NCBI GenBank assembly: GCA_025922795.1
Contig: JAICHC010000061.1
Coordinates: 1-9,675, forward strand
Origin: Candidatus Binatia bacterium
Lineage (GTDB): Bacteria; Desulfobacterota_B; Binatia; UBA9968
Reading direction: 5' to 3'
DNA length: 9,675 nucleotides
Shown here: positions 1-6,825 of the stretch, piece after piece
How positions within the stretch are numbered: position 1 is the stretch's first letter
Layout of the letters: every line of letters begins with the position of its first letter
Notes under the pieces: generated by a model
Databases searched by the model: none
Told to the model about the DNA's origin: nothing
The model's input: the letters and a program-made list of their open reading frames with translations, nothing else
Made by a program: the position numbers and the translations under genes

Positions 1-2
1 CG

Positions 3-1943
3 AGCTACGCGAAGCGGCTCGTGGCAGCTTTCGGACTCGACACGCTGCGGGTTTTGTCCGATCAACCGTTAAGAATTCTGGACGTCGAAGGCATCGGCGA
101 AACGCGCGCGCGCCGCATCATGGAAGCGTGGCAAGCCCAGCGTGGCATGCAGGATGTGATGGTGTTTCTGCAAGGCCACGGCGTCGGCGCCTCGCTCGCG
201 CTCAGGATTTACCGGGTTTTTGGCGCCGATACCATTGCCCAAGTGCGCGAGAATCCCTACGCTCTGGCCCGGCAAGTGCACGGGATTGGTTTTCTGCTAG
301 CCGACCGTCTCGCCGATCATATCGGCATTCGCGGCGATTTTCCGTTGCGGGTTCAAGCCGGGGTCTTGCATGTGCTCGGCGAATTAGCCGAGCGCGGCCA
401 TTGCTACTCTGATCTCGCCTCGCTCAGGCGCAATGCTGCCGCGTTATTAAGAGTTGAAGAAGATCCGGTTGACGCTGCGGTCGGCAAACTCGCGGCAAAG
501 GGGAGCTTAGTGCTTCAAGAAGCGGGTGATGCCGGCGTCACACAGGTTTACCTGGCGGAGCTTTACCACGCCGAGAGGCGCGTAGCGTCCGCATTTCACA
601 GGCTGTTGTCGACGCCGTCTCGTATTCAGAACGAGAAGGTCAGCGGTCTATGGAATCGCGCAGCCGCGCGCGGCGCCGTCGACCTCATCAGTCCTGAACT
701 GTTCGGGGCTGCGGCCGTCATTTTGGACGAAGACCAAGTGCGCGCAGCCGAACAGGCTCTGCGGGAGAAAGTTCTGGTTATCACCGGCGGCCCGGGGACC
801 GGCAAAACGACTTTGTTGACCGCTCTGCTAACCATCCTGCGCCGGGCCAAGATCAGCTTCGTCCTGGGTGCGCCGACCGGGCGCGCCGCCAAACGCATGA
901 CCGAGAGCGCCGGCGAAGATGCGCTGACAATTCATCGCCTGCTCGAGTACAACCCACGAGACGGCGGTTTTAACAGAAGCCAGGACAATCCATTGCAGGT
1001 CGATTATGTCATCGTCGATGAGACCTCAATGGTCGATCTGGCGCTGATGGATCATTTGTTGCGCGCGATCGAGCCGCACAGCCACTTGATTCTCATCGGT
1101 GATGTCGATCAGCTGCCGTCGGTCGGCCCGGGCAGCGTGTTGCGCGATCTGATCGATTCCGGCGTCGTCCCAAAAGTCGTTCTACGGCGTATCTTCCGGC
1201 AGGACCGCGAGAGCTTGATCGTCGGCAACGCGCACCGGATTCTTCAGGGCCAAACGTTACTTTTCGGAGCAGCCGGGGAGCATCGTGACTTCGCCTTCAT
1301 CGCGCGTGACACCGAGGATGAGATTCTCAGCAGCGTGAAGCAACTGGTCTGCGAGAGCATTCCACGATCTTTGCAGTTGGAGCCTACGGAGGTGGCTCAA
1401 ACGATCCAGGTGCTGACGCCGATGCACCGCGGCATGCTCGGCACCATCAATCTGAACCGCGAGCTGCAAAACCTGCTAAATCCACTCGGGCAGTCGCTCG
1501 AACGCGGCGGCTTTATCCTGCGCGCCGGCGACAAGGTCATGCAGCTGCGCAACAATTACGAAAAGGGAGTCTTTAACGGCGATCTCGGCCGGATCGTCGC
1601 CATCGATCGGGAAAGCGGTAGCGCAAAAATCGATTTTCTCGATAAGCTGGTGGACTACGAGTCCGATGAGCTCGAAGAGATCAGCCTCGCCTACGCGACG
1701 TCGGTGCACAAGAGTCAGGGCAGCGAATATCCGGCAGTGGTCATCCCGCTGCACACCTCTCATTATTTGATGCTGCACCGCAGCATTCTTTACACGGCAG
1801 TGACGCGTGGCAAAAAACTGGTCGCCCTGGTCGGCAGCCGAAAAGCGCTGGCGATGGCGATCCGAAACCTGCGGGTCGAAAAAAGAAATACCGGTTTGAG
1901 AGAAAAGTTGGCCGAGCTGGCTAGAACCAGCCGGTTGATTTGA
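3..1943 (+). CDS. recD2: RecD2-type ATP-dependent DNA helicase (SF1B), 5'-truncated by window edge
   Basis: This is a 5'-3' superfamily 1B helicase of the RecD2/TraA type, which works in DNA repair and recombination without RecBC. The frame is already open at position 3. The codons before the GTG at 21 read SYAKRL, which fits the family's helix-hairpin-helix region (usually 'G-P-x-x-A-K-R/K-L'), so the true start lies outside the window and about 90-100 N-terminal residues are missing. Numbering from the GTG at 21, the visible parts are a second helix-hairpin-helix near 22-37 (VEGIGETRARRIM), Walker A GGPGTGKTT at 256-264, Walker B DETS at 333-336, motif III GDVDQLPSVG at 360-369, motif V HKSQGSE at 563-569 and motif VI YTAVTRGKK at 591-599. 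The SH3-like/2B region between motifs III and V is present. About 640 residues plus the missing N-terminus matches the usual RecD2 length of roughly 720-750. It converges on the next gene with only 3 nt between the two stop codons. Family assignment is firm; the biological partner is unknown. Confidence 0.95.
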   Translation, partial: SYAKRLVAAFGLDTLRVLSDQPLRILDVEGIGETRARRIMEAWQAQRGMQDVMVFLQGHGVGASLALRIYRVFGADTIAQVRENPYALARQVHGIGFLLADRLADHIGIRGDFPLRVQAGVLHVLGELAERGHCYSDLASLRRNAAALLRVEEDPVDAAVGKLAAKGSLVLQEAGDAGVTQVYLAELYHAERRVASAFHRLLSTPSRIQNEKVSGLWNRAAARGAVDLISPELFGAAAVILDEDQVRAAEQALREKVLVITGGPGTGKTTLLTALLTILRRAKISFVLGAPTGRAAKRMTESAGEDALTIHRLLEYNPRDGGFNRSQDNPLQVDYVIVDETSMVDLALMDHLLRAIEPHSHLILIGDVDQLPSVGPGSVLRDLIDSGVVPKVVLRRIFRQDRESLIVGNAHRILQGQTLLFGAAGEHRDFAFIARDTEDEILSSVKQLVCESIPRSLQLEPTEVAQTIQVLTPMHRGMLGTINLNRELQNLLNPLGQSLERGGFILRAGDKVMQLRNNYEKGVFNGDLGRIVAIDRESGSAKIDFLDKLVDYESDELEEISLAYATSVHKSQGSEYPAVVIPLHTSHYLMLHRSILYTAVTRGKKLVALVGSRKALAMAIRNLRVEKRNTGLREKLAELARTSRLI

Positions 1944-1946
1944 CCT

Positions 1947-2648
1947 TCAGCGAAACAGCCGGCCGAGTCCTTCGCGGTTGGGCTTGATGCCGAGCTTCGT
2001 GAGACAAGCCCAAAGCGTCGCTTGATTGCTGTTCACCACCGGTTTGCCGAGATCCGACTCCAGATCATCAATCGCCTCGACCATGCGCGTATTGGTGCAG
2101 CTGAGAAAGTAGCCTTCAGCATCGGCACGGCTGTTCTCCTTGACGATCTTTTTCCATTCGTCCGGCGTCACTTTGGCGTAGGCATGGGTTTCCAGGCCGA
2201 GCCCCAACTCCTGCAAAACCGTGTAGCCGGCTTCGCTTAGATATTTTACCTCACGCTCGTTGGTGGCTTTGACATAGGGGCTGATGAGCACCAATTTTTT
2301 GATGCCGCAATGATCGAATGCCCGGGTGATCGCTTGAGCTGTCGAGAAGGTTGGGCAGCCGCTCGCTTTCTCGACGATATCGACGATGTTAGCTTCATGC
2401 GCCAAGCCGTTCTCCATCGAGTTTGCCGTGCAATGAAAAACGATCACCCCCGGTTTGACGTCGGACAGCGCTTCGGCCGCCTCGACGAGGGAGCTTTTCA
2501 GCTCAGCCAACGGTTTGCGCCATTTGCCGGTCATGCGCAGGCGGGTGACGTGGATCCCCACTCCCGGCGGAGCGTAGCGGTTGAACTGCGGTTCGGTCAG
2601 GCTGTTGCTCGACGGGATGATAAGCCCGATGCGCGGCTCGGGACTCAC
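1947..2648 (-). CDS. Maleate isomerase / Asp-Glu racemase superfamily protein
   Basis: This 233-residue cytosolic enzyme belongs to the Asp/Glu racemase superfamily, in the branch holding maleate cis-trans isomerase and arylmalonate decarboxylase. An N-terminal strand with the substrate-binding loop reads RIGLIIPSSNSLTEP (6-20). Two half-domain cysteines lie in typical contexts, C73 in VIVFHCTANSM and C184 in YFLSCTNTRM. Having both cysteines favours an isomerase or racemase. In arylmalonate decarboxylase only the second position is Cys, so a plain decarboxylase is less likely. Maleate isomerases use the first Cys as nucleophile and the second as acid/base; this is family knowledge. Translation starts at GTG 2648, whose GTGA overlaps the TGA stop of the upstream amidohydrolase by 4 nt. 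A GGAG sits about 10 nt upstream, inside that gene, so the pair is probably translationally coupled and may act in sequence on one pathway. Length is slightly short of the family's usual 240-250. The substrate is not determined by sequence. Confidence 0.85.
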   Translation of the reverse strand: MSPEPRIGLIIPSSNSLTEPQFNRYAPPGVGIHVTRLRMTGKWRKPLAELKSSLVEAAEALSDVKPGVIVFHCTANSMENGLAHEANIVDIVEKASGCPTFSTAQAITRAFDHCGIKKLVLISPYVKATNEREVKYLSEAGYTVLQELGLGLETHAYAKVTPDEWKKIVKENSRADAEGYFLSCTNTRMVEAIDDLESDLGKPVVNSNQATLWACLTKLGIKPNREGLGRLFR

Positions 2649-3739
2649 AGGCTGGCGGCTCCGAGATTGTAAAACCGGCGCGCATTGCCGTGCAGAAAGG
2701 CCGCTTTGTCGGCGGCGCTGATCTCATTATTTTCCAGAAACTCGTTAATCTCGTGTTTGCAGAATTCGTTGTTGACTTCGTGCGGATAGTCGCTGGAAAA
2801 CACCCAAGGCTTGTTGCCGATTCTCTTGATCGCATGCGCGATATCGGGTTCTTCGCCCTCGCAGCCAACAAAGATCTGTCCGGCGTCGACATGGCGCGCG
2901 ATATATTCGCTGACCTTTTCTTTGGGCCGGAGCTGGAGAAAGCGTTTGCGCGGATCGTGCTGGATGTGGGTTTCCCAGGAGCGGTCGAAACGTTCCAGGC
3001 AAACGAGCATCCACGCCACGCCGCCTTCCATAAAGCCGAACCTCACGTTCGGGAACTTGTCAAAAACACCGTTGAAGACCATGCCGCCGAAGGAAATCAT
3101 CTGGCCGAAGGGATGACCCAGGGAGTGCACAGGAGCGTACGGGCTCAGATCATCCAGGCCGAGATTCTCATGAGCGCCGCCATGAACGCCGATAGCGCAG
3201 CCGAGCCGGTTGGCTTCTTCATAGATCGGCCAGTAACGCTGATCGCCCAAATTGGCCTGGATTCCCGTCGACGGCAGCATGGCGCCGCACATGCCGAGCT
3301 CCTTGACGATTCGCCTCAGCTCTTCCACAGCAGCCTGAGGCTCTTGGAGCGCAATCAGCCCCATGCCTTTAAAACGCGGGCTGCGCTTCATGTAGGTGTC
3401 ATGGAGCCAATTGTTGTAGGCGTGCGCCACGTCGATCGCCCAATCACGGCTGACGATCTTGCCGAAGGCGAGTCCGAGCGTGGTGTATAGCACGGTGGTT
3501 TCGATACCGACGTCTTCCAAAAAATCGACCCATCCGTCAGGCCCCACTTTGTTGAACGCGCCGGGTTGGAAATCGTGCAAATTGGCAGAGTGAAGATGAT
3601 CGAGCGGCGGAAACGGATTAAAGAAACTATGGGTGTCGTACTTGTCGCGATAAGCCTGGGGCATATGGTTGATGATTTCCTTGCATTCCTCGATGACGTG
3701 GCCGTCGCCGTCAATGATCGTATGCCCGTTGAATCCCAT
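2645..3739 (-). CDS. Amidohydrolase-2 family (ACMSD-like) metal-dependent hydrolase or decarboxylase, copy B
   Basis: This 364-residue TIM-barrel protein belongs to the amidohydrolase-2 group, which includes ACMSD, gamma-resorcylate decarboxylase (LigW) and 4-oxalomesaconate hydratase (LigJ). Members use one divalent metal for decarboxylation, hydration or hydrolysis. The first barrel strand carries D12-x-H14 (IIDGDGHVIEE) where ACMSD has HxH. The strand-5 ligand is probably H186 (IGVHGGAH), and the conserved metal aspartate is D317 in FSSDYPHE. The position where ACMSD has a catalytic His in an 'HGGG' context reads RFGFMEGG, with E238. The ATG at 3739 has an excellent AGGAGGA ribosome binding site at 3746-3752 with 6 nt spacing. 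The stop overlaps the next gene by 4 nt. There is no signal peptide, so it should be cytosolic. It is a diverged paralogue of the larger amidohydrolase at 5520-6719, and the two are most alike around the GVFD...GFMEGG block. The exact reaction is unknown; decarboxylase and hydrolase remain equally open. Confidence 0.88.
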   Translation of the reverse strand: MGFNGHTIIDGDGHVIEECKEIINHMPQAYRDKYDTHSFFNPFPPLDHLHSANLHDFQPGAFNKVGPDGWVDFLEDVGIETTVLYTTLGLAFGKIVSRDWAIDVAHAYNNWLHDTYMKRSPRFKGMGLIALQEPQAAVEELRRIVKELGMCGAMLPSTGIQANLGDQRYWPIYEEANRLGCAIGVHGGAHENLGLDDLSPYAPVHSLGHPFGQMISFGGMVFNGVFDKFPNVRFGFMEGGVAWMLVCLERFDRSWETHIQHDPRKRFLQLRPKEKVSEYIARHVDAGQIFVGCEGEEPDIAHAIKRIGNKPWVFSSDYPHEVNNEFCKHEINEFLENNEISAADKAAFLHGNARRFYNLGAASL

Positions 3740-3766
3740 AGAGATTCCTCCTCGCCAATCGGATTG

Positions 3767-3800
3767 ATTCTAAGTCATCAAGCTAAGACGTTTTTGTCAA
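3767..3800 (-). promoter_or_regulatory. Candidate promoter for amidohydrolase B and the isomerase-family gene
   Basis: The 140-bp gap upstream of amidohydrolase B contains a perfect TTGACA on the minus strand (3800 to 3795). Downstream, TAGAAT (3772-3767) matches the -10 consensus at 5 of 6 positions, but the spacer is 22 nt, longer than the normal 16-18. At 17-nt spacing the hexamer is TGACTT (3777-3772), a weak match. The -35 box is clear and the -10 is ambiguous. The A-rich stretch just after the -35 and the position about 30 nt upstream of the ribosome binding site are compatible with a real promoter. I see no convincing rho-independent terminator for the preceding gene in this gap, so read-through is also possible. 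Confidence 0.35.
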
Positions 3801-3879
3801 GACTTCGACCGACGCCTCGCGCAGCATGGCGGCAAAAGCTTGCGTGATCATTCTGGAGATCCGCCGAGTGAAGCTGGTT

Positions 3880-4545
3880 TTACTGAATCGTCGCGGTCAC
3901 GACCAGGTCGGTCTCGTTGCTGCTTGCGTGGTCGCGGTAGCCGAGAATTTGCCGGGTGATCTCGTGCAGATTCGCTGTCGAGCCGCCCAAAGAAACCGGC
4001 TGGCCGTTGGCCACAACCAGTTCGGTTGCGGCTTCGGTGAAATCGACGGCGCCGGGGCGATCCACTGAGAAATAGCTGATCCTGGGCGTCAGGCGTAATT
4101 GAATCTGTCCATCCCGCAGCGTTGCGGCGCTGACGCGAAGCGAAGTGCCGACATCGGTAAAGACAATGCGCCGTTCAACGGCGCCGACGCCAACCGCGTG
4201 ATTGTAGTAATACACTACCTCGCTCCGCGGCACCCGGGTCGCCACCATGAGAATCGATTCGCCGCCGTCCGCCACTAACGTGAAGATGCCGCTCAAGCGT
4301 TGAACGGTGGTTTGGCGATCCGAGCCTGTGACGCGGCCAGACGGTTGCACCGTGCCGCGTCGAATAATAACGCTTCCCGAACCTCGGATTCCCTCACGGC
4401 TGCTTGTGCCGGTCTGGCGACTTTCGAGCATGACTTTGATGTTACGTCGTGATTGGGCATCAACTTGCGACACGAATGCGACAAGCAGAGCAACGGCCAT
4501 CGTGATTGCTATTGAATCGCGCGTACCGCTCCCGGTTTGAATCAT
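3880..4545 (-). CDS. Small exported protein with secretin-like C-terminal region
   Basis: A 221-residue protein with an N-terminal export signal: a hydrophobic core at about 11-29 (SIAITMAVALLVAFV) followed by VDA, giving a likely signal peptidase I site near residue 30. The rest is rich in beta-strand-like segments. Two stretches resemble the core of the type II/III secretin domain. Residues 88-107 (FTLVADGGESILMVATRVP) resemble the 'Asn/Gly-x-x-A-x-I-x-V-G-x-x-V-P' stretch. Residues 128-160 and 171-188 resemble the 'VGTSLxVxPxxxxDGxIxLxLxPxxS' block followed by a 'TELxVxxGxPVxLGG' block. No N-domains, Walker motifs or lipobox are seen, and at 221 residues it is far shorter than a secretin (usually 400 or more). 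The start is uncertain: neither the ATG at 4545 nor the in-frame ATG at 4500 has a clear Shine-Dalgarno site. The longer form lies 13 nt after the binding-protein stop and gives a good signal peptide. It is probably co-transcribed with that gene. Function unknown; the secretin resemblance is my own motif reading and has not been searched. Confidence 0.7.
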   Translation of the reverse strand: MIQTGSGTRDSIAITMAVALLVAFVSQVDAQSRRNIKVMLESRQTGTSSREGIRGSGSVIIRRGTVQPSGRVTGSDRQTTVQRLSGIFTLVADGGESILMVATRVPRSEVVYYYNHAVGVGAVERRIVFTDVGTSLRVSAATLRDGQIQLRLTPRISYFSVDRPGAVDFTEAATELVVANGQPVSLGGSTANLHEITRQILGYRDHASSNETDLVVTATIQ

Positions 4546-4558
4546 GGTTGCGTGTGGC

Positions 4559-5509
4559 TCAGCGATTGGCCGGCAAGAGTGAAAAATCGAGCAGCTTCTG
4601 GGGGTCGAAATCCGCTGGAATCGGTCGATCCTGGCGCAGGAAGTCGATGTAACCGCGGGCGATTTTCGGGTTAAGCCGGCCGTCTTTGTTCATGATCTTG
4701 ACTAACGTCGCGTAAGTTTGCTCTGCCTCGGTCTGGTTCACCTTGAACTTGACCGCAATCATTTTAGCGCTTTCATCGCGGTTAGCGCGAATCCAAGCGA
4801 CGGAGTCCATCAAAGCGGCAAGAGCCTTGCGGACCGTCTCGCGGTTGCTTTTGATCTGGTTCTGCGAGGTTACGACGCCGACATAGGGGATTGGGACGAG
4901 GTCGCCGAGAAACATGAACTTTTTGTAACCGAGAGAAACCGCCTTATCGTCGAAGGGCGGCGTCAAGACCGTGCCCGCCACCTGGTTGGTCGTAAGCGCG
5001 AGGAAACTATCCGAAGTCCCGCCGGTGCTGATAATGCTCAGATCCTTTTCGGGAATTTCCCACTTTTTCAGGGCGGCTTGCAGATAATAATACGGCGCCG
5101 TTCTGATGCCCGAGACCGCCAGGGTCTTGCCGATCAGATCCTGGGGCTTGTTGATCTCCTTCTGGGTCACCAGCATCCACGGCGAACCGTCGCAAAAGTT
5201 GAGAACGATCGTCAGCGGCAGGCCGGCAACCGCTGCGGAAATCCCGGTGGATACCGAAGGAAAAAAATTGATGTTGCCGTTGATCACCGCCTGAGGCTGG
5301 ATCGGCGTGCGCATCTGGATGTATTCCGCTTCCAGTCCGTGTTTTTTTAGAAACCCCTTTTCCTGGGCCACATAAAACGGCATGTAAGAAAAAGCGAGCG
5401 AGGGGAAGCCGATGCGAATTTTCTGCACACTCTCCGCAGCGGCCGCTTCCGTTGGAATAGACAACACGGCGGCCAACAGAACGGCAGACCAAAATCTTCC
5501 AAGGGCCAT
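4559..5509 (-). CDS. Exported ABC-type solute-binding protein, NMT1/THI5-like (SsuA/TauA family)
   Basis: This is a periplasmic type-II binding protein that would capture a small organic ligand for an ABC importer. A longer frame opens at 5551, but the ATG at 5509 is preferred. It is preceded by AGGAGGA (5515-5521) at 5 nt spacing, starts a normal signal peptide (RFWSAVLLAAVLSIP, then a cleavage region AEAAAAE-like near residue 25), and avoids overlap with the upstream stop. The mature start KIRIGFPSLAFSYMPFYVAQ, then KGFLKKHGLEAEY, is the typical NMT1/THI5 opening. LIGKTLAVSG (125-134) and the hinge region around 161-185 (STGGTSDSF...TPPFD) also fit. The length of 316 residues is typical. 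The upstream amidohydrolase's TAG stop lies inside the Shine-Dalgarno site, so the two genes are tightly coupled. No permease or ATPase gene is in the window, so the transporter must be elsewhere or the protein has another role, such as sensing. The ligand (sulfonate, pyrimidine, aromatic acid or other) cannot be predicted. Confidence 0.9.
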   Translation of the reverse strand: MALGRFWSAVLLAAVLSIPTEAAAAESVQKIRIGFPSLAFSYMPFYVAQEKGFLKKHGLEAEYIQMRTPIQPQAVINGNINFFPSVSTGISAAVAGLPLTIVLNFCDGSPWMLVTQKEINKPQDLIGKTLAVSGIRTAPYYYLQAALKKWEIPEKDLSIISTGGTSDSFLALTTNQVAGTVLTPPFDDKAVSLGYKKFMFLGDLVPIPYVGVVTSQNQIKSNRETVRKALAALMDSVAWIRANRDESAKMIAVKFKVNQTEAEQTYATLVKIMNKDGRLNPKIARGYIDFLRQDRPIPADFDPQKLLDFSLLPANR

Positions 5510-5514
5510 GGTTT

Positions 5515-5521
5515 TCCTCCT
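5515..5521 (-). promoter_or_regulatory. Ribosome binding site that fixes the binding-protein start at 5509
   Basis: The minus-strand sequence AGGAGGAAAACC directly precedes the ATG at 5509. It is a near-perfect Shine-Dalgarno match with 5 nt spacing, and its first bases overlap the TAG stop (5522-5520) of the upstream amidohydrolase gene. This selects the internal ATG over the longer frame that opens at 5551, and it implies translational coupling between the two genes. Confidence 0.8.
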
Positions 5522-6719
5522 AGGCGCTAGCCGCTTTGGCTTCTTGACCATTCCAGCTGCGCCGCGCGATTTTGAGCGCGCTCGGCTGGGGCAGATTTTT
5601 AAGTTTGAAGAATTCGACGGCGTTCTTACTTAACAGTCTTTCTTTCTGTGCAAACGACAAATCGGCTCCATCGACGACGTCCTTCACGGAATAAGGGAAA
5701 TGACAATCCCAATGACAATAATCGGAAGCGTACATCACGGTACTGTCGCCGTTCGCGGCAAAGACGCGGTCGAGGCCAGTTTCCTCCGACTCGCACGTGA
5801 GTGTTACTTGCTCGCCCCGGATGATGTCGCTCGGACGGCGTTTGAGATCGGGCATCTGCGGCGCCAGCTTTTCAATATGCTCGTCGAAGCGCTCAGCCCA
5901 GAAAGGCAGCCAGCCGGCGCCGCCTTCCATGAAACCGACGCGCAACTTCGGATAACGGTCGAAGACGCCTTCGCCGATCATGTGCATCATGGCAATCATC
6001 AGTTCGAAAGGAAACGCCGTCATATGCACGTAGGCGTACTTGCGAAACCGCTCGCTGCCGGCACCCATGACGCCGGAGACGCCGAGAACGCCGTCATGGC
6101 CGGTTTGCGGATGGACGCTGAGCGGCATTTCCAATGATTGGGCGCAGTCGTAGATCGGGTCGAACATGCGGTCGCCCAGGTTATTCAAACCGTAAACGTT
6201 GGTCGGCAGCATCGCCGTGATCGCGCCGGCTTTTTTTAGATACTCCAACTCTTTCACAGCCGCCGGCGGATCCTGACAGGGAATCAAGCCTACGGCGAGC
6301 AGGCGCGTGGTATCGGCGGAGCAATATTCGATCAGCCAGTCATTCACCGCCCGGCAGAGCACGGCGGCGAGTTCCTTATTCATCAAGCCATTGACCGTGA
6401 GCGCGACCTGCGTTCCGAATAGGATCGCGACATCAATCCCTTCTGCGTCCATGTCACTGAGTCTGGCGACGGGATCGACCATGCCAGCGCGAAAGCCGCG
6501 CGCCTTTTCCGTCATCGGGCCGGAAACACCGGGGCCGAGGCCTTGCGATGCCGACCAGAGCCGTCCCTCCAATAAGATCCGCGAGTTACCTTCGTTGTCC
6601 TTCAATCGAACCGGCGCTTGTGAGCGCCACTTGGGGGGCATCCGACTAGCAAGATCGACGTTGCCTTCGTAAACGTGGCCATCGGCGTCAATGACCAGTA
6701 CTTGATCGAAGTTGTCCAT
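5520..6719 (-). CDS. Amidohydrolase-2 family (ACMSD-like) metal-dependent hydrolase or decarboxylase, copy A
   Basis: This 399-residue amidohydrolase-2 protein is the first gene of the minus-strand cluster. The barrel-opening motif is VIDADGHVYE with D13-x-H15. The probable strand-5 metal ligand is H203 in LSVHPQTGH, and the metal aspartate is D333 in MYASDYCHWD. As in its paralogue, the 'HGGG' catalytic-His position reads VGFMEGGAGW with E265. The insertion at about 40-80 (RILLEGRLWSASQGLGPG and following) resembles the capping segment common in the long members of this subfamily. The ATG at 6719 has a GGAGGT site at 6728-6733 with 8 nt spacing, which makes the start firm. The C-terminal tail (about 375-399) is extended and Ala/Lys-rich. 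Lacking a signal peptide, it should be cytosolic and act on a compound brought in by a transporter; the neighbouring binding protein makes this plausible. The reaction could be decarboxylation, hydration or hydrolysis of a carboxylated ring or ring-cleavage product. The substrate is unknown. Confidence 0.9.
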   Translation of the reverse strand: MDNFDQVLVIDADGHVYEGNVDLASRMPPKWRSQAPVRLKDNEGNSRILLEGRLWSASQGLGPGVSGPMTEKARGFRAGMVDPVARLSDMDAEGIDVAILFGTQVALTVNGLMNKELAAVLCRAVNDWLIEYCSADTTRLLAVGLIPCQDPPAAVKELEYLKKAGAITAMLPTNVYGLNNLGDRMFDPIYDCAQSLEMPLSVHPQTGHDGVLGVSGVMGAGSERFRKYAYVHMTAFPFELMIAMMHMIGEGVFDRYPKLRVGFMEGGAGWLPFWAERFDEHIEKLAPQMPDLKRRPSDIIRGEQVTLTCESEETGLDRVFAANGDSTVMYASDYCHWDCHFPYSVKDVVDGADLSFAQKERLLSKNAVEFFKLKNLPQPSALKIARRSWNGQEAKAASA

Positions 6720-6825
6720 AAGCGTTTACCTCCGCAATTCGGGTTTCGTTTCAACGCTCAACAGGTAGCACAGCGAAAGTCGTGAGGGCAACCTAGCTCG
6801 CTCGAAAATGCGCCCTTGAGGCGAT
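6720..6825. promoter_or_regulatory. Divergent intergenic region between the catabolic cluster and the F420 operon
   Basis: These 106 bases separate two outward-reading transcription units, so promoters for both should lie here or slightly inside the genes. I see no strong sigma-70 promoter in either direction. On the minus strand a TTGCCC-18-TACCTG pair is weak. A short direct repeat, GTTGAGC-GTTGAAA on the minus strand (about 6748-6762), could be a small regulator half-site but may be chance. Just before cofG, CGCC-CTTGA-GGCG (about 6812-6824) could fold into a 4-bp hairpin that includes the weak GAGG site. Confidence 0.3.

Noticed and set aside
1925..1965. Possible bidirectional terminator between the convergent helicase and isomerase-family genes
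   Set aside because: The repeated CAGCCGG copies are direct, not inverted, and there is no U-run. A stem of only about 4 bp (AACC/GGTT) can be drawn.
2690..3490. Long plus-strand open frame (266 codons) opposite amidohydrolase B
   Set aside because: It is fully antisense to a gene with clear family motifs and a strong ribosome site. Its translation shows no recognisable motifs, and GC-rich codon use commonly leaves such shadows open.
3801..3879. Rho-independent terminator after the secretin-like gene
   Set aside because: Only weak stems are visible (GCAA/TTGC around AAGCTT; GGCGG/CCGCC with a very large loop), and none is followed by a proper T-tract in the reading direction.
3826..4068. 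Plus-strand frame starting in the 140-bp gap (80 codons)
   Set aside because: Most of it is antisense to the secretin-like gene, and I see no clear ribosome site or recognisable motif.
4718..5350. Plus-strand frame of 210 codons opposite the binding-protein gene
   Set aside because: It lies entirely within a gene with a signal peptide, a strong ribosome site and family motifs; no independent support.
5510..5551. Upstream extension of the binding-protein gene to an ATG at 5551
   Set aside because: It would overlap the end of the amidohydrolase gene and place a basic 14-residue stretch before a normal signal peptide. The ATG at 5509 has the strong ribosome site.
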